Source: Musa acuminata AAA Group
Lineage: Eukaryota; Streptophyta; Magnoliopsida; Zingiberales; Musaceae
DNA: 64,000 nucleotides
Assembly (NCBI RefSeq): GCF_036884655.1
Contig: NC_088340.1
Span: 32,761,001 to 32,825,000 of the forward strand
Direction: 5' to 3'
The notes under the pieces are model-generated. The model was not told the DNA's origin. It worked only from the letters and a program-made list of their open reading frames with translations, and did no database searches. Position 1 is the stretch's first letter. Each line of letters begins with the position of its first letter. The position numbers and the translations under genes were made by a program. Positions 63,096 to 64,000 of this stretch are shown piece by piece.

Positions 63096-64000
63096 ATGCG
63101 TCCTCAGAGGTCCGTCACCGCCCGATTCCCCTTCCTCCGTCTCCGTGGCCTCTCCGCCGCCGCCGCCTTCCCCCCAACCCCCGTCGACCCCTCCCTCCTC
63201 CGCCGCCTCGCCACCGTCCTCTACCAGCAGCAGCACTCCCCCGACCCCGCCCTCCACGCCAGCCTGCGCAAGCTCCCCCTCCCTTCATCGCCTCCCCACC
63301 TCCACGAGCTCTTCCTCCAGGTCTCTAACCGCTTCCCCTCCTCCTGGCGCCCCGTCCACCGGTTCCACCTTTTCCTCCTCCACTCCCTCCCTTGCTCCTT
63401 CTCCCACACCCCTGTCTCTGCCGCTAAGATGCTCTCCGTCTTCGGCCGCGCCCGGAACGTCGACCTCCTCTGGCGCTGCTTCCTCGACGCCTCCGCTGCC
63501 GGCCTCCTCACGTCCGGCGCCCTCTGCGTCGTCGCCGCCGCATTCGCCGACGCCCGCGAGATCAAGAAGTGCGTCGAGATCTTCCACCACGTGAGCGCGC
63601 ACGACGAGTCCCTGTGCAGCGTCGACACCCTTAACAGGGTCGTCGAGACGCTCTGCGGGAAGAAGAGGCTGGCGGACGTCGCCAAGGACGTGGTCTGGAA
63701 GCTGAAGCCCCTCGTCGCCCCCAACGAGGCCACCTATCGGTGCCTCATCGTCGGGTTCTGCAGGGCGGGGGATCTGGTGGAGGCGTCCAAGGTCTGGAAC
63801 CGGATGCTGGACGAGGGGATCGAGCCCGGCGCCGAGTCCTACGAGGAGGTCGTGGTGACCATGTTCAAGAACAACCGGTTCGAGGACGCGATGCGGCTGT
63901 TCAAGGCGATGCGTGAGAGGAGATACCGCGACCTGGGGCTGCCCTCTTACAGAGCCGTGGTCAGCTGGATGTGCAAGGAAGGGAGGGTCACGTACGCACT
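63096..64000 (+). CDS. Pentatricopeptide repeat (PPR) protein, N-terminal part (runs off window)
   Basis: One open frame of 301 codons from ATG at 63096 to the window end, with no intron. The start MRPQRSVTARFPFLRLRGLS is Arg/Ser/Ala-rich without acidic residues, as in mitochondrial targeting peptides. Helical-hairpin PPR units follow. The clearest are NEATYRCLIVGFCRAGDLVE with VWNRMLDEGIEPGAESYEEV, and FKNNRFEDAMRLFKAMRERR. These fit the 35-residue P-class pattern. PPR proteins bind organelle RNA in a sequence-specific way to process, edit or translate it. The target cannot be told from this part. GC content is very high (typical of monocot intronless genes), and this creates long but meaningless ORFs in other frames. 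Confidence 0.9.
   Translation, partial: MRPQRSVTARFPFLRLRGLSAAAAFPPTPVDPSLLRRLATVLYQQQHSPDPALHASLRKLPLPSSPPHLHELFLQVSNRFPSSWRPVHRFHLFLLHSLPCSFSHTPVSAAKMLSVFGRARNVDLLWRCFLDASAAGLLTSGALCVVAAAFADAREIKKCVEIFHHVSAHDESLCSVDTLNRVVETLCGKKRLADVAKDVVWKLKPLVAPNEATYRCLIVGFCRAGDLVEASKVWNRMLDEGIEPGAESYEEVVVTMFKNNRFEDAMRLFKAMRERRYRDLGLPSYRAVVSWMCKEGRVTYA

Noticed and set aside
63145..63594. Pro/Ser-rich ORF in another forward frame over the PPR gene
   Set aside because: The frame from 63096 gives a coherent PPR protein; this is its shifted shadow.
63221..63733. Antisense 170-codon ORF opposite the PPR gene
   Set aside because: High GC in the PPR coding strand removes stops from the other frames; the translation is low-complexity Arg/Ser-rich with no domain.

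Overview
The window is nuclear DNA from a flowering plant, almost certainly a monocot. The genes are intron-rich with GT-AG splicing. First exons are GC-rich (bHLH, aspartic protease, PPR) and are set in AT-rich introns and spacers. The spacers carry LTR-derived, SINE and microsatellite sequence. GGTACC/ACCGCCC-rich LTR repeats of this sort recall banana relatives (Zingiberales), but that placement rests on memory and was not tested.

Genes left to right: (1) the C-terminal part of a ULP2-type SUMO protease (+, 791-3829; its 5' exons lie before the window). (2) A bHLH transcription factor of the bHLH62/49/CIB type (+, 8498-10533, 7 exons, 490 aa). (3) SECRET AGENT, the plant O-GlcNAc transferase with TPR repeats (+, 13924-24127, 28 exons, 1002 aa, all splice phases consistent). 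(4) A small VOC/glyoxalase-fold protein (-, 26005-26578, 2 exons). (5) A RIN4/NOI-family protein with an AvrRpt2-type cleavage motif (+, 38875-39441, 3 exons). (6) A broken prolyl 4-hydroxylase (AT-P4H-1 type; -, about 39753-42470), recognised from scattered exon remnants. (7) A GPI-anchored A36/A39-type aspartic protease (+, 44434-56433, 10 exons, 485 aa). (8) A SKU5-like multicopper-oxidase-fold protein (+, 57858-62547, 9 exons, 600 aa). (9) The start of an intronless PPR protein (+, 63096 to the window end).

Between the VOC gene and the RIN4-like gene lies about 9 kb of repeat DNA. It holds degenerate 25 bp and 24-30 bp minisatellites (28246-28940) followed by an array of near-identical 1.74 kb tandem units (about 29257-36745). 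Each unit has a TATA-like box and a pair of inverted arms, and none has a long ORF.

Smaller structures of note: a short tRNA-derived SINE with a perfect 15 bp target-site duplication in a SECRET AGENT intron, with a relative in the protease intron 4; a degenerate Au-SINE-like 3' end in the protease intron 7; a 35 bp tandem repeat that copies a splice donor in the SKU5-like gene; and a 44 bp exact copy of ULP2 coding sequence downstream of that gene.

The genes are unrelated functionally, as is usual in plant chromosomes: SUMO removal, transcription, nucleocytoplasmic O-GlcNAc, cell-surface proteins, defence signalling and organelle RNA processing.
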